64,000 nt of DNA from an uncultured Kordiimonas sp. (GCA_947503575.1 CANNDZ010000003.1:1-64000); one strand, 5' to 3'; positions 38,239 through 46,895 are shown, numbered from the stretch's first letter. Program-made: numbers and translations. The notes: generated by a model not told the origin, from the sequence alone.

Positions 38239-39309
38239 ATGAGAAAATTAGTTCATAGTTTTGTCGGCACGGCGCTGTTTGTGGCGCTTTCGGCCTTCCA
38301 ATCAGCGACAAGCGCAAAACCGGCCCCCATCGCCCAACTAGCGATAGAGATTGTTGACAACAGGACCCATATTTTGTTCGACGGGCCCGAAGGCACGGTT
38401 ACCTTTTTGCTAGACACTGGCGCAACAACGTCGATTTTCTTTGATCAATCCCTGGTGCCGCCGCAATCCATTACAGATAACGAAGCTCAGGTCAGCTTCC
38501 CGGCCATTGGCCATTCGGTGACAGGCCGGCGGTTAAGCGACGTCACACTGGGCGGTGAAGGCTCTGGCTTTATCAGCAACAACGGCCTTCTAATTCTCGG
38601 TGAAACAGGCGTTGAACAAGCGTTGGATGCCAATTTCAGCGGTATAATCGGTCAGGAGTTGTTCAACCGGTATGTTGTCGAAGTAAACCCCCTGGCTGGA
38701 ACCCTGAATCTCTACCCGCGCGGCACCGATCTGGTGGATGATTTTGAGATTGAACACAGGCTTCGCATGCAAGGGCACACGCCCTACATTCATTTCAAGT
38801 CGAAACTGCCGTGGGAAAAACGCACGACCGTTAAAAACATGATGTTGGACAGCGGTTATCCGGGCGGCATGGTTTTCTGGAACCGCAAGCATTTCATGCA
38901 AGTAACGTCAAAGGCTGAACGCACCGAACTTGTCAGCAAACAAATGGGGGTCCTGACAGCAGCCAACATTGAATTTGGCAGCCTGTATTTTGAAAATATG
39001 CCTATATTCATCGCGAGCGATGTCCCGAACCAAAGCGAGGACCGAGACGGTCTGATTGGCGCAAGCATTTTGGCTCAATACAACCATGTGATTGATTTTG
39101 AAGGTGAAAGGCTGTTGTTATCACCGGTAGTGGATGAAGCGGGAGAACCAATTCAGATAACGGATGGCGCCATTTACACGCCAAACAACGAAGATTTCAA
39201 AGTAAAGTTTTTTGGCCCCAAATTGTCTGTGTATCCAACTTTTACAATCTTCAATCGCAAGACGCGTCCAGGCTCCGCCCATCATCTGGGCCAAAGCGAT
39301 AAAAACTAG
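38239..39309 (+). CDS. Two-lobed retropepsin-like aspartic protease, copy B
   Basis: The 356-aa paralogue of the upstream gene has the same layout: signal peptide (GTALFVALSAFQSATSA), LLDTGATT with D59, IIGQELFNRYVVEVNPLAGTLNLYP, a shared PWEK segment, LDSGYPGG with D204, and DGLIGASILAQYNHVIDFEGERLLL. Sequence similarity to copy A is clear but moderate, so the duplication is not recent. The ATG has no strong ribosome binding site. The C-terminal 25 residues are basic and unrelated to copy A. Confidence 0.78.
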   Translation: MRKLVHSFVGTALFVALSAFQSATSAKPAPIAQLAIEIVDNRTHILFDGPEGTVTFLLDTGATTSIFFDQSLVPPQSITDNEAQVSFPAIGHSVTGRRLSDVTLGGEGSGFISNNGLLILGETGVEQALDANFSGIIGQELFNRYVVEVNPLAGTLNLYPRGTDLVDDFEIEHRLRMQGHTPYIHFKSKLPWEKRTTVKNMMLDSGYPGGMVFWNRKHFMQVTSKAERTELVSKQMGVLTAANIEFGSLYFENMPIFIASDVPNQSEDRDGLIGASILAQYNHVIDFEGERLLLSPVVDEAGEPIQITDGAIYTPNNEDFKVKFFGPKLSVYPTFTIFNRKTRPGSAHHLGQSDKN

Positions 39310-39424
39310 AGACTGCGTAAACCGGCTAAATCGGGCGTGTCCACATCGGTAGAGCTGCGCCACCAGTTCATCAAAACGTGCGCTAACTTGGGTTCGTTAA
39401 AGTAACAACGATGAGTGTTAGTAA

Positions 39425-40039
39425 TTACTGGCGGCGAGAGATACGCGCAACCTCGCGCTCTACGGCGTCCTGCACGATACCCGGCAAGTTTTCATCAAGC
39501 CAAGCCTGCAACATTGGCTTCAGCATGGCACGAACCAGCGACTCCAGGGTGTTTTCGGCACCGCCATAACCCTGAACCATCAGGTGTGTAAGATGCGCGA
39601 AACTTTCTGCAGCTTTCGTTTCAACCGGCGGCGAAACAATAGATTCGATTTCGCCAGGTGATGCTAAATCTGTCAATTCAAGCACATCTTCTTCTGGCTC
39701 AGGCACCGGGACTGGTGCCGGGGCTGGTGTAGGCGCAGGAGTGGGTTCCGGCGTCGGTTCTGGTACTGGCTCTGATACCGGCTCTGGCATCGGGGCCGGC
39801 GCCGCAGTTGGTGTCGGTGTTGGTTCTGGTGTTGGTTCTGGCTCCGGTTCCGGATCAGGAACCGGTTCCGATTCGGCTTCTGGTTCAGGCTCGGAGTCAA
39901 GCGTCGCTGCCTCGTCAAAGGACTCGTCCTCTGCGGCTTCCAGTTCGCCCTCGTCTTCCGACTCATCAGAAATAATCCGGCGTATAGACGCCAGAATTTC
40001 TTCCATGGTCGGTTCATCTTCGGATGCGTCAGCGCTCAT
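39425..40039 (-). CDS. popZ: PopZ family cell-pole organising protein (DUF2497)
   Basis: PopZ forms a polar matrix that anchors the chromosome origin and signalling proteins in alphaproteobacteria. The 204-aa protein has both conserved ends: [18 protein letters not shown] (about 9-26) and [39 protein letters not shown] (about 165-203). The middle is an acidic Pro/Glu/Thr-rich linker with (EP)n, (TPEP)n and (APAP)n runs. Caulobacter PopZ has the same plan and its gene also lies near valS. The ribosome binding site is weak. Confidence 0.9.
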   Translation of the reverse strand: MSADASEDEPTMEEILASIRRIISDESEDEGELEAAEDESFDEAATLDSEPEPEAESEPVPDPEPEPEPTPEPTPTPTAAPAPMPEPVSEPVPEPTPEPTPAPTPAPAPVPVPEPEEDVLELTDLASPGEIESIVSPPVETKAAESFAHLTHLMVQGYGGAENTLESLVRAMLKPMLQAWLDENLPGIVQDAVEREVARISRRQ

Positions 40040-40178
40040 AGACCCGCCAGTTCCAATTCACTCCCTGCTAAAACAGGTACCGTTAAGACTGTGTTGTGTC
40101 AATAATTCATAAAAGAACTAAAGCAGTTATCAGATTTTGCCTAACACTGGTGCGCATTTGCACACTGAGCCTACAAGC

Positions 40179-40203
40179 AAAAAGGGAGCCAAATGACTCC
40201 CTT
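40179..40203 (-). terminator. Terminator of the RTX protein gene
   Basis: Minus strand GGGAG pairs with CTCCC across a short loop, followed by TTTTT, 24 bp after the stop codon. Confidence 0.75.
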
Positions 40204-40226
40204 CAAGTCAATAAAGAGACCTTTAC

Positions 40227-40841
40227 CTAGATATAATCAATTGCGTTATCAATCAGGCTGGTCGCCAGACTAAAGGCGGCGCTTTGATATAGGCCTACCG
40301 AAATATCAATTGTTCCTTGTCCGGTGCTCACTGTTACCACGCTATACAAGTCATCAAACGTGCCAAACATACCGTCATTACCATTGGAGACAAATCCAGA
40401 GCGGATGTATCCCACTGAACTAATGCTGCCGCCTAGCTCGATCCGGTCCCCCTCGCCAGGGTCAAAATCAAAGATACCATCGGTGCCATGATTGTTATAG
40501 AACGTGAAAGTATCCGCGCCAGAGCCACCTGTCATTAGGTCTCCACCCCCACCGCCTATAAGAGTGTCGTTGCCGTCATCACCTCGTATAATGTCGTTGT
40601 CCTCGCCACCAAAAATTAAGTCGCTGCCAGAGCCACCATTGATTGTATCTCTGCCTAAACCACCAAATATGGTATCATTATCACCACCACCATTGAGTTC
40701 GTCGTTGCCTGCGCCGCCGCCAATTTCATCGTCGCCGTCACTGCCGTTAACAATATCATTGCCGCCTTGTGAATAAATGATATCTGCGCCGGACGTACCA
40801 TTCAGGGTATCGTTACCGCTTGTACCTGTAATAACTGCCAT
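40227..40841 (-). CDS. RTX calcium-binding repeat protein, probable type I secretion substrate
   Basis: The 204-aa protein has no signal peptide. Residues 8-106 are eleven consecutive nonapeptides of the GGxGxDxUx type (for example GGNDIVNGS, AGNDELNGG, DGNDTLIGG), which bind calcium as a beta-roll. ADTFTFYNNHGTDGIFDFDPGEGDRIEL then resembles the C-terminal module of RTX and M10 secreted proteins. The last 60 residues end in hydrophobic AIDYI and may hold the type I secretion signal. No catalytic domain is present. It lies upstream of popZ and downstream of tolC, each separated by a terminator or gap. Confidence 0.85.
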   Translation of the reverse strand: MAVITGTSGNDTLNGTSGADIIYSQGGNDIVNGSDGDDEIGGGAGNDELNGGGDNDTIFGGLGRDTINGGSGSDLIFGGEDNDIIRGDDGNDTLIGGGGGDLMTGGSGADTFTFYNNHGTDGIFDFDPGEGDRIELGGSISSVGYIRSGFVSNGNDGMFGTFDDLYSVVTVSTGQGTIDISVGLYQSAAFSLATSLIDNAIDYI

Positions 40842-40925
40842 TAGTCGTCTCCCAATCGTAAATTGCTACCATTAGTAGTAGTATTTCCCTTCATACAGTG
40901 TATTTTTGACATAACTATGGCAGAC

Positions 40926-40952
40926 AAAAAAAGAGGACCCAAAGGCCCTCTT
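40926..40952 (-). terminator. Terminator of tolC
   Basis: Minus strand AGAGGGCC pairs with GGTCCTCT across TTTG (one G-U pair), followed by a run of T residues, 39 bp after the tolC stop. Confidence 0.85.
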
Positions 40953-40990
40953 TTCACAATTACGTTTTTAAATGGGGTCGGTGGTTTGAC

Positions 40991-42382
40991 TTAACGGACT
41001 TCGGTGTCAAAGCCGATGAATTTACCATTAACCTTCTCGAAATAGGCTTCCTCATCATAGAGGTCGACACCCAACCCGATATTGCGGGCCGTCAAGCGTC
41101 CAACGGCAGAAACCAGGCTGTAGGCAGCGACAGCCTCATCGCGCTCTGCACGCACAAGCGACACACGTGCGTTCAGCAGTTCTTGTTCTGCGTTCAATAC
41201 ATCCAGCGTTGTGCGGGACCCTACGTAGGCTTCCTGGCGCACACCTTCGAGCGCAATTTCGTTCGCCCTAACTTGTGCCTGGTTAGAGAGGATTTGGCCT
41301 TTCGCAGCGCGGTAGTTATCCCAAGCCACAAGCGCTTGTTCCTGGGCTACACGCTCTGCCTGATACACTTCCATCATGCGCTGACTTCGCAACTGTTTTG
41401 ACCGACGAACATTAGAATGCCTTAGGCCACCGTTAAAAACAGGTACCGTCACCTGAAGTCTGACCTGATTAACATCACCAATAATTGGGAAGGTCAATGG
41501 ACCAAAGTTCTGTACCCGCTCCAGATGCGTATAGTTGTACGAAAAATCGACAGTCGGTAGCAAAGCGCCTTTAGCGGCTTTGATAGAATATTGAGCCGCT
41601 CGCTCGTTTGACCGAGCAGTTTTCACACCAGGACTTTCTGCAACAGCGACTTCAACTGCTTCATCCAAGGACATTGGCAGATCCGGCTTTTCTGTTGGTG
41701 TTTCCAATGTAGCCGGAGCACGGCCAACTACGCGTTGGTATTGAGCGCGGCTTGCAGCCAAAGTGGCTTCCGCCGTTAACAGAGTAGATTTTGCCCCTTC
41801 GAGACGCGCCTCTGATTGTGCCACATCAGTGCGCGTCACTTCACCCACTCGAAAGCGATCCCGGCTAGCTTGCAGCTGCCGCTCCAGCACTTGGATATTG
41901 TTATTGTTCAATTCAACAACCGCTTCGTCGCGCAATACATTCATGTAGGCCGTTACGGCATCTAGCAAAACTTGCTGCTCAACTGTTTCGAGCTGTGCCC
42001 GTCCCGCGTCAATTTCACGCAAGCGCTGTTTGCGCGTACTACGGTCTTGGAAGCCACGGAACAAGTTTTGCGATACATTAATACTATAGATATCATCTCG
42101 GATATCTTGGTTCGCTATTCCACCATCAGGCGCAGGCCTGGTATCCTCAATGACCTGAGCACCACGAGAGAAATCGCCTGATCCGTTTAACGTTGGCAAA
42201 AAGCCTGCATTGGCTGCTGCAATGCTCTCATCGACGGCCCGCAAAGCTGCGCGTTGCGCCATCAGCTGCGGATTACTGGCATACGCGGCAGCAAGTGCTT
42301 CTTTCAGCGTTTCGGCAGATGCCACTGATGTTCCAGCCAGCATCGTTGTCGCGGCCAGAACTATTTTCATCCCCAATTTCAT
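40991..42382 (-). CDS. tolC: TolC family outer membrane channel protein
   Basis: TolC forms the outer-membrane exit duct for type I secretion and multidrug efflux. The 463-aa protein has a signal peptide (IVLAATTMLAGTSVASA), then two OEP repeats: AAYASNPQLMAQRAALRAVDESI and NLFRGFQDRS in the first, VAVAESPGVKTARSNERAAQ and VPVFNGGLRHSNVRRSKQ in the second. ATG 42382 is preceded by GAGGAG. The gene follows the PCMT-like gene, an arrangement common in alphaproteobacteria. A nearby RTX protein could use it as exit duct (inference). Confidence 0.93.
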   Translation of the reverse strand: MKLGMKIVLAATTMLAGTSVASAETLKEALAAAYASNPQLMAQRAALRAVDESIAAANAGFLPTLNGSGDFSRGAQVIEDTRPAPDGGIANQDIRDDIYSINVSQNLFRGFQDRSTRKQRLREIDAGRAQLETVEQQVLLDAVTAYMNVLRDEAVVELNNNNIQVLERQLQASRDRFRVGEVTRTDVAQSEARLEGAKSTLLTAEATLAASRAQYQRVVGRAPATLETPTEKPDLPMSLDEAVEVAVAESPGVKTARSNERAAQYSIKAAKGALLPTVDFSYNYTHLERVQNFGPLTFPIIGDVNQVRLQVTVPVFNGGLRHSNVRRSKQLRSQRMMEVYQAERVAQEQALVAWDNYRAAKGQILSNQAQVRANEIALEGVRQEAYVGSRTTLDVLNAEQELLNARVSLVRAERDEAVAAYSLVSAVGRLTARNIGLGVDLYDEEAYFEKVNGKFIGFDTEVR

Positions 42383-42558
42383 GTAAGTCTCCTCATTTCC
42401 TCGCTGTTATCTTCTTATTATGGTTTTATCTGGTCCCTCTGAACCAAACAAACAAGGGAAAGTCCTATTTATCATCTTTCCCGGCAGTTTTTGACCCTTT
42501 TTTTGGTCTTTTCTTTTTCGTTTTACCCAGTTTTTTTCGTTTTACCCGGGCAACTGGA

Positions 42559-43212
42559 TCAAAAAACAAATCCTTGCTGTTTTTCAAAGCCAGGCAATGT
42601 CATGACATTTGCGTCGAACAGATTTTGGCCTGAAACGCCTTCTTCTGTCTTTCTAACAATATGGGCACGCCCCACACCGCCCTCAAGCTTCACGCAAACA
42701 AGGCGCCCACCAACCTTAATCTGCTTAATCAACGCTTTTGGTATTTCGGCAACTGCCCCTTGAATGAAAATGACGTCGTAAGGCCCCTGCTTGGCAACAC
42801 CGTCACACATCGTGCAGGATACGACCGCAACATTCATCACATCCTGTTCGGCCAGTTTTTTTTCAGCCTGGTTTGCCAATGTCTCGTTTTCTTCAACGGC
42901 TACAACGGCCTCAGCAAGCTGTGCCAGTACCGCAGATGAATACCCCGTTGCGCAACCGATATCGAGCACGATATCGCTGGGTTGCACATCTGCAGCCATT
43001 AGCAGGCGCGCAAACACACGGGGCTCCAGAAGGAAGCGACCTTCACCGACCTCAATGTCTTCGTCAACATAGGCTACAGACCGTTTGGCTTTTGGCACAA
43101 ACAGGTCGCGGGGAATTGCTGAAATTGCGTCGATAACGCGTTCGTCATTAACTTCGTTAGGTCGAAGTTGACAGTCTATCATGTGCGACAGGGCCGTGGC
43201 TGAATTGGGCAC
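42559..43212 (-). CDS. PCMT-like methyltransferase
   Basis: The 217-aa protein belongs to the protein-L-isoaspartate O-methyltransferase family fold. The SAM-binding motif I is IVLDIGCATGYSSAVLAQLA, followed by VVAVEENE and the N-terminal MIDCQLRPNEVNDERVIDAISAIPRDLFVP. This subgroup next to tolC is shorter and diverges from canonical Pcm, so isoaspartate repair is not assured. It is the only PCMT-type gene in the window; the usual pcm next to surE is missing. Confidence 0.85.
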   Translation of the reverse strand: MPNSATALSHMIDCQLRPNEVNDERVIDAISAIPRDLFVPKAKRSVAYVDEDIEVGEGRFLLEPRVFARLLMAADVQPSDIVLDIGCATGYSSAVLAQLAEAVVAVEENETLANQAEKKLAEQDVMNVAVVSCTMCDGVAKQGPYDVIFIQGAVAEIPKALIKQIKVGGRLVCVKLEGGVGRAHIVRKTEEGVSGQNLFDANVMTLPGFEKQQGFVF

Positions 43213-43489
43213 GTTTAATCCTCATCCCTAAAAAGCGTCAGATATACCGCCATTAGAGCGGCATAATTTTGACGCTTTATAAAGCGACTGATAAGCAGAA
43301 ACAATGGCCTTTTGAGCCGCTGACCTAATTAAAACCAGCATCCATTTCTGTAACCGTCACCATCCCCTATCAATTGATCAGACGCAGCCAACAGTCTTGC
43401 GGTCATGTGCCCGTCCAACGCGACCAGCCGCATATGCGTGTCAAAGTACAAGTTAGATAGACAGAAATGAATTTCTGACAACGGCTGAG
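43213..43489. other. Intergenic region upstream of the PCMT-like/tolC genes
   Basis: Non-coding gap of about 280 bp. It holds a nested inverted repeat at 43232-43278 (see findings), probably within the promoter region of the PCMT-like gene. I see no other feature. Confidence 0.5.
43232..43278. repeat. Nested inverted repeat, possible operator
   Basis: Outer arms AAAGCGTCA (43232-43240) and TGACGCTTT (43270-43278) are exact inverted copies. Inside them CCGC (43247-43250) and GCGG (43258-43261) pair again. It lies 20-66 bp upstream of the PCMT-like start, where a regulator could bind. The function is inferred from position only. Confidence 0.5.
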
Positions 43490-43999
43490 CTATGGCTTGA
43501 ATTTCTCTATTGTTACAACCAACGAGCCGTCCTCGTCACGGTTTACAAGATACAAATAATCATACTGATCTTCGGAAAGCTCAGGATACTCTGTACCGCT
43601 CAGCAGGGTTGCGAGATACGGCGTTGTATTGCTGTGGCCCACCACCAGAATTGATGAGTTGCCTGCCAAAAATTCCTGTTTCAAGCCTTCAGCAAAATCC
43701 CGGAAGGCCCGTGGGTTATATATTTCGACAGGTAAGCCTTTCTGCTCTGCCGTTGGTGCAGCAGTCTGGCGGGTTCTTTTGGTGTCTGTGGAATATATTT
43801 TCCCTACATCAACAGACGCCAGAATTTTTGCCAATGCCTTTGCTCTTGCATGGCCGGTGTCTGTCAGGTCAGGGTCACTGTCAGCTTGCTTTTCCGCATG
43901 CCGCACCAAATAAAGTGTTGGCTCGTCAGCCAGCGACGGCAGCGTCGACGATATAAGCAGACCAAAACCAAGCACCAAAAATGTCAAAACCCTATTCAT
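43490..43999 (-). CDS. Secreted histidine phosphatase family protein
   Basis: The 169-aa protein has a signal peptide (FLVLGFGLLISSTLPSLA) and the phosphoglycerate-mutase-like fold. The catalytic motif is LVRHAEK (R33-H34), the second His is H122 in VVGHSNTTP, and TDTKRTRQTAAPTA carries the usual Thr/Arg. This RHAEK subgroup includes SixA-like and periplasmic phosphatases; the substrate is unknown. ATG 43999 has AAGGG about 8 bases upstream. Longer upstream reading frame runs antisense through tRNA-Cys and was discarded. Confidence 0.85.
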   Translation of the reverse strand: MNRVLTFLVLGFGLLISSTLPSLADEPTLYLVRHAEKQADSDPDLTDTGHARAKALAKILASVDVGKIYSTDTKRTRQTAAPTAEQKGLPVEIYNPRAFRDFAEGLKQEFLAGNSSILVVGHSNTTPYLATLLSGTEYPELSEDQYDYLYLVNRDEDGSLVVTIEKFKP

Positions 44000-44116
44000 A
44001 AAATAGCCCTTCTGAATTATACCCCAGCGAAAACACACGCACCTTAGCAGCAAGGTCCGCCCGGCGCCACTAAGCCACGGTTTAGTGGTACAGTAGCTGG
44101 TTAAAATAAAAAAGCA

Positions 44117-44145
44117 TTGCTGCCACTGAATGGCTTTGTTATATC
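44117..44145 (+). promoter_or_regulatory. Probable sigma70-type promoter of tRNA-Cys
   Basis: TTGCTG, a 17-bp spacer and TATATC, with the -10 box 29 bp before the tRNA. Confidence 0.55.
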
Positions 44146-44173
44146 CTGCGCTCCCGACTTGGGAGCCACATAC

Positions 44174-44247
44174 GGCGCGATGGCGGAGTGGTGACGCAGC
44201 GGATTGCAAATCCGTGTACACGAGTTCGATTCTCGTTCGCGCCTCCA
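44174..44247 (+). tRNA. tRNA-Cys (anticodon GCA)
   Basis: A 74-nt cloverleaf with acceptor GGCGCGA/TCGCGCC, discriminator T and encoded CCA. The anticodon loop TTGCAAA gives GCA, and the T arm contains GAGTTCGATTCTC. A strong terminator follows 27 bp downstream, so it is transcribed alone. Confidence 0.96.
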
Positions 44248-44274
44248 AAATTTACCATCTGTCACGGTGGGAAC

Positions 44275-44311
44275 GCGGCGATTTCTCTTTTTGAGAAGTC
44301 GCCGCTTTTTT
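44275..44311 (+). terminator. Strong terminator of tRNA-Cys
   Basis: GCGGCGATTTCTC pairs with GAGAAGTCGCCGC around TTTTT (13 bp, with G-T pairing in the middle), followed by six T residues. Confidence 0.9.
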
Positions 44312-44421
44312 GTTCACTGCTATTTCTACCGCCCCCAAACAAAGGAAATACAGCCACCTCGCGTAATATAACCGTAGCCATGCATAAATGGCGTGACGGC
44401 ATATTAAAAGGAGTGGGTTTA

Positions 44422-45567
44422 GTGGCGCGTTTTTCCCTGGGGGCCTTAATAGTTTTTGTGGTCGCAACGACCACCTTCTTCAACGCAACATCCCGCGGCC
44501 ATACAGCAGCACCTGAGTATCAAAAGGCGGTAGAACGCAAAACAGGCCAAGCCATGGCCTACCTGAATGATGCCATAGAAACAGGATACGACGTGACGCA
44601 CATTGTGCCTAAGTTGCGGCGGATCAAACAAATGGGGGAAGCCGGACATCTGGAAGACGCGAGCGCTTTGCTGGATGACGTGCTGACAGACTTTGAGGCG
44701 CTTTTCGCCGTTCCATCTCCATATGATGCGTCCCCCCAAACCAGAGCGGGTGAAAAGTTCACGAATGACCGAGTTGTCAAAATCCATGGCTACGACGGCG
44801 ATGCGATGGAAGCATTTGTAAGCAGGGACGGTCGTTATCTATTTTTCAACAGCCTGAACACGCCAGGCAGCTCAAAAGACCTTTATTATGCGGAGAAAAT
44901 AGACCCTTACAATTTTCAGTTTATGGGCGAAATACGGCCTGTTAACACCCCTGCTGTCGAAGGAGTGCCCAGCATGGACCGAGACGGTAACTTTTTTTAT
45001 CTCTCAACGTATGCCTATTCGAACCGCAATCGGGTAACTATGTACCAGGGCTGGTTTTCAAATGGCACTGTCAATAACACGGCCCCCATGCCAGAACTGT
45101 CATTAAACAAAGCCGGTTGGCTGAATATGGACAGCGAAATCAGTGAGGATGGAGAAACTCTCTACTCCACACATTCCTACTTCAAACCCAGGGAAACGAC
45201 GCCTAGGCGGTCATATTTTTTCTACGCAAAGAAAACCGTGGACGGGTTTGAGCCGCAAGCTGATTCATCGACCATTTTCAAAACCATAAACCGGGACACA
45301 ATTGTTTATGGGGCCAGTTTATCGAAAAACGAGCTGGAAATTTTCTATACACGTTTGGTACCCGGCAATCTTTGGCCTGAAACACTGACCGCCACACGAA
45401 CAAGCAAAAATGAACCCTTTGGCGAGCCTGTTCTGATCGAGCTTATAACAGGGTTTGCCGAAGCTCCGACATTAAGCGAAGATGAGCGTCTGCTATATTA
45501 TCATAAAAAATCCGACATCACCGGTCGTTTCCACATCCATGTTTTGCAAAGAACTGGCTGGAATTGA
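44422..45567 (+). CDS. Periplasmic PD40 (WD40-like/TolB-like) repeat protein
   Basis: The 381-aa protein has an N-terminal signal anchor (FSLGALIVFVVATTTFF) and a beta-propeller of PD40-type repeats, seen as SRDGRYLFFNSLN, SMDRDGNFFYLSTYAY, SEDGETLYSTHSYF, SKNELEIFYTRL and SEDERLLYYHKK. No enzymatic domain is seen. The GTG start at 44422 is preferred because AAAAGGAG lies 8 bases upstream; an ATG at 44380 has no ribosome binding site, and the reading frame before that runs through tRNA-Cys. Function unknown. Confidence 0.75.
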   Translation: MARFSLGALIVFVVATTTFFNATSRGHTAAPEYQKAVERKTGQAMAYLNDAIETGYDVTHIVPKLRRIKQMGEAGHLEDASALLDDVLTDFEALFAVPSPYDASPQTRAGEKFTNDRVVKIHGYDGDAMEAFVSRDGRYLFFNSLNTPGSSKDLYYAEKIDPYNFQFMGEIRPVNTPAVEGVPSMDRDGNFFYLSTYAYSNRNRVTMYQGWFSNGTVNNTAPMPELSLNKAGWLNMDSEISEDGETLYSTHSYFKPRETTPRRSYFFYAKKTVDGFEPQADSSTIFKTINRDTIVYGASLSKNELEIFYTRLVPGNLWPETLTATRTSKNEPFGEPVLIELITGFAEAPTLSEDERLLYYHKKSDITGRFHIHVLQRTGWN

Positions 45568-45926
45568 CTGGCCGGAATTGACTGGCTGAAAGTGATTAAA
45601 TGGACGGGCAGCCCTGCCTGTGCCATGCGCTCAACTCCAAGCATTTTTAATCCGAACAGGCTTTTCCGCCCGTATACCACCATGAGGCGAATATTTTAGG
45701 GTTGTATTTCTTCGCGAAAAACAAGCAAAAAATGTCGCAGAATGTGTCAGAAGTATACGAACTATTTGTTTTTTATAGAAAATTTATACCTTGCGTTACA
45801 CACGCTTAAGTATAAAGTCGATCTGGCACTCTACTTGCGATGGTACGGCTGACGAGCTATCTGGCGGCAAATTTTGCTTATCAGGTACACGTCATAGTTG
45901 GGAAAAAGTACCGAGTAGGAAAAAAC
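45568..45926. other. AT-rich intergenic region upstream of the alpha/beta hydrolase
   Basis: About 360 bp with no convincing gene. The first part contains a 13-bp direct repeat overlapping the PD40 stop. The second part is AT-rich and probably holds the hydrolase promoter; a TATAAA box is visible at about 45811 but has no well-spaced -35 partner. Confidence 0.5.
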
Positions 45927-46895
45927 ATGGCAGATACAACAGATACAATTGAGCATATTCACAGCCACAAAGGCTTTCCCGTACATGTCAAGGAATACGC
46001 CCGTGGCAGCACTGATATGCCCCTTGTCGTGATTGGCGGTGCCTTTCAAAATATTTCGCAAATCGAACGGATGAGTTCGGCTCTGGCAAAAAAAACCTGG
46101 GTTATCGCTTTTGATACGCCGGGCAATGGCCAAACTGGTGTTTTACCATCAGATTACCCGTTTGAATTCATTGCGGAATGCATTGCAGAATCACTTAAAA
46201 AACTGGATGTCAAAAAGATAAATCTGGTGGGCTTCAGCTATGGCAGCCTGATCGCGCTCCGGTTTGTTGAACTATATAAATCAATGGTCAGCAGGCTAAC
46301 GCTGCTGGGGGCGATGCACCGCATTCCTGATCATCTAATATATGAATTTAACCTGATGATTTTCTATCTAAAATGGGGAAAGAAGGCGGAATTTGCTGAC
46401 AGTTTCACAAACCTAATGTCCAATCCGGAACTGCGCAAAACCAATAAACTTGCCCGCCTTGCGGGTGAGAAGCTGCATTTTGCACTTTTGAACGCGAACG
46501 ACGGAATCCGCGAGCAATTTATCCATAACACGCAACGCATCCTGGACCATGGCAACACAGACCTGACTAAATTGCCCGATGTCCGCACTCTGGTGTCGAC
46601 AGGCGAACATGACATCTTTGTGCCGCCGTCTGCAAACCAATTGATTGCCGATGCACTGCCGCGGGGTCGGTATGTCTCTATTGAAGGTGCAGACCATATG
46701 GTGCATGTCATTCAGTTCAAAAAGACTATCGCCACAATCCTGGAAGGTGCGGGTGTGACGGATGCCAAGCGTCCCCTACCCAGCTTCATACTGCCGGAAC
46801 CGGCACAGCTTAATGACAACAAGTCAATTGACGTGTCCAAGGGGCTCAGTATCGAGCCATCAGTTGTTGGCCCACAGCGGGCAACGCGGTACTGA
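45927..46895 (+). CDS. Alpha/beta hydrolase
   Basis: The 322-aa cytoplasmic protein has the alpha/beta hydrolase fold. The nucleophile elbow is VGFSYGS (S104); the likely acid is D229 in GEHDIFVP and the base H257 in GADHMVHV. FDTPGNGQTG follows the oxyanion strand. Some features (short lid, FALLNANDG stretch before the acid) recall RhlA-like acyltransferases, but the similarity is too weak to name it so. ATG 45927 has AGGA 8 bases upstream. A terminator follows. Confidence 0.82.
   Translation: MADTTDTIEHIHSHKGFPVHVKEYARGSTDMPLVVIGGAFQNISQIERMSSALAKKTWVIAFDTPGNGQTGVLPSDYPFEFIAECIAESLKKLDVKKINLVGFSYGSLIALRFVELYKSMVSRLTLLGAMHRIPDHLIYEFNLMIFYLKWGKKAEFADSFTNLMSNPELRKTNKLARLAGEKLHFALLNANDGIREQFIHNTQRILDHGNTDLTKLPDVRTLVSTGEHDIFVPPSANQLIADALPRGRYVSIEGADHMVHVIQFKKTIATILEGAGVTDAKRPLPSFILPEPAQLNDNKSIDVSKGLSIEPSVVGPQRATRY

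Noticed and set aside
39690-39900. Low-complexity repeat in the popZ gene
   Set aside because: It encodes the Pro/Glu/Thr/Ala linker normal for PopZ and is not a separate element.
40540-40840. Regularly spaced short repeats resembling a CRISPR array
   Set aside because: The period is 27 bp in frame and encodes RTX nonapeptides; there are no unique spacers.
44000-44248. N-terminal extension of the histidine phosphatase
   Set aside because: It is antisense to tRNA-Cys, and the signal peptide begins at ATG 43999.
44188-44421. In-frame N-terminal extension of the PD40 protein
   Set aside because: It runs through tRNA-Cys and its terminator and has no ribosome binding site; GTG 44422 has a strong one.
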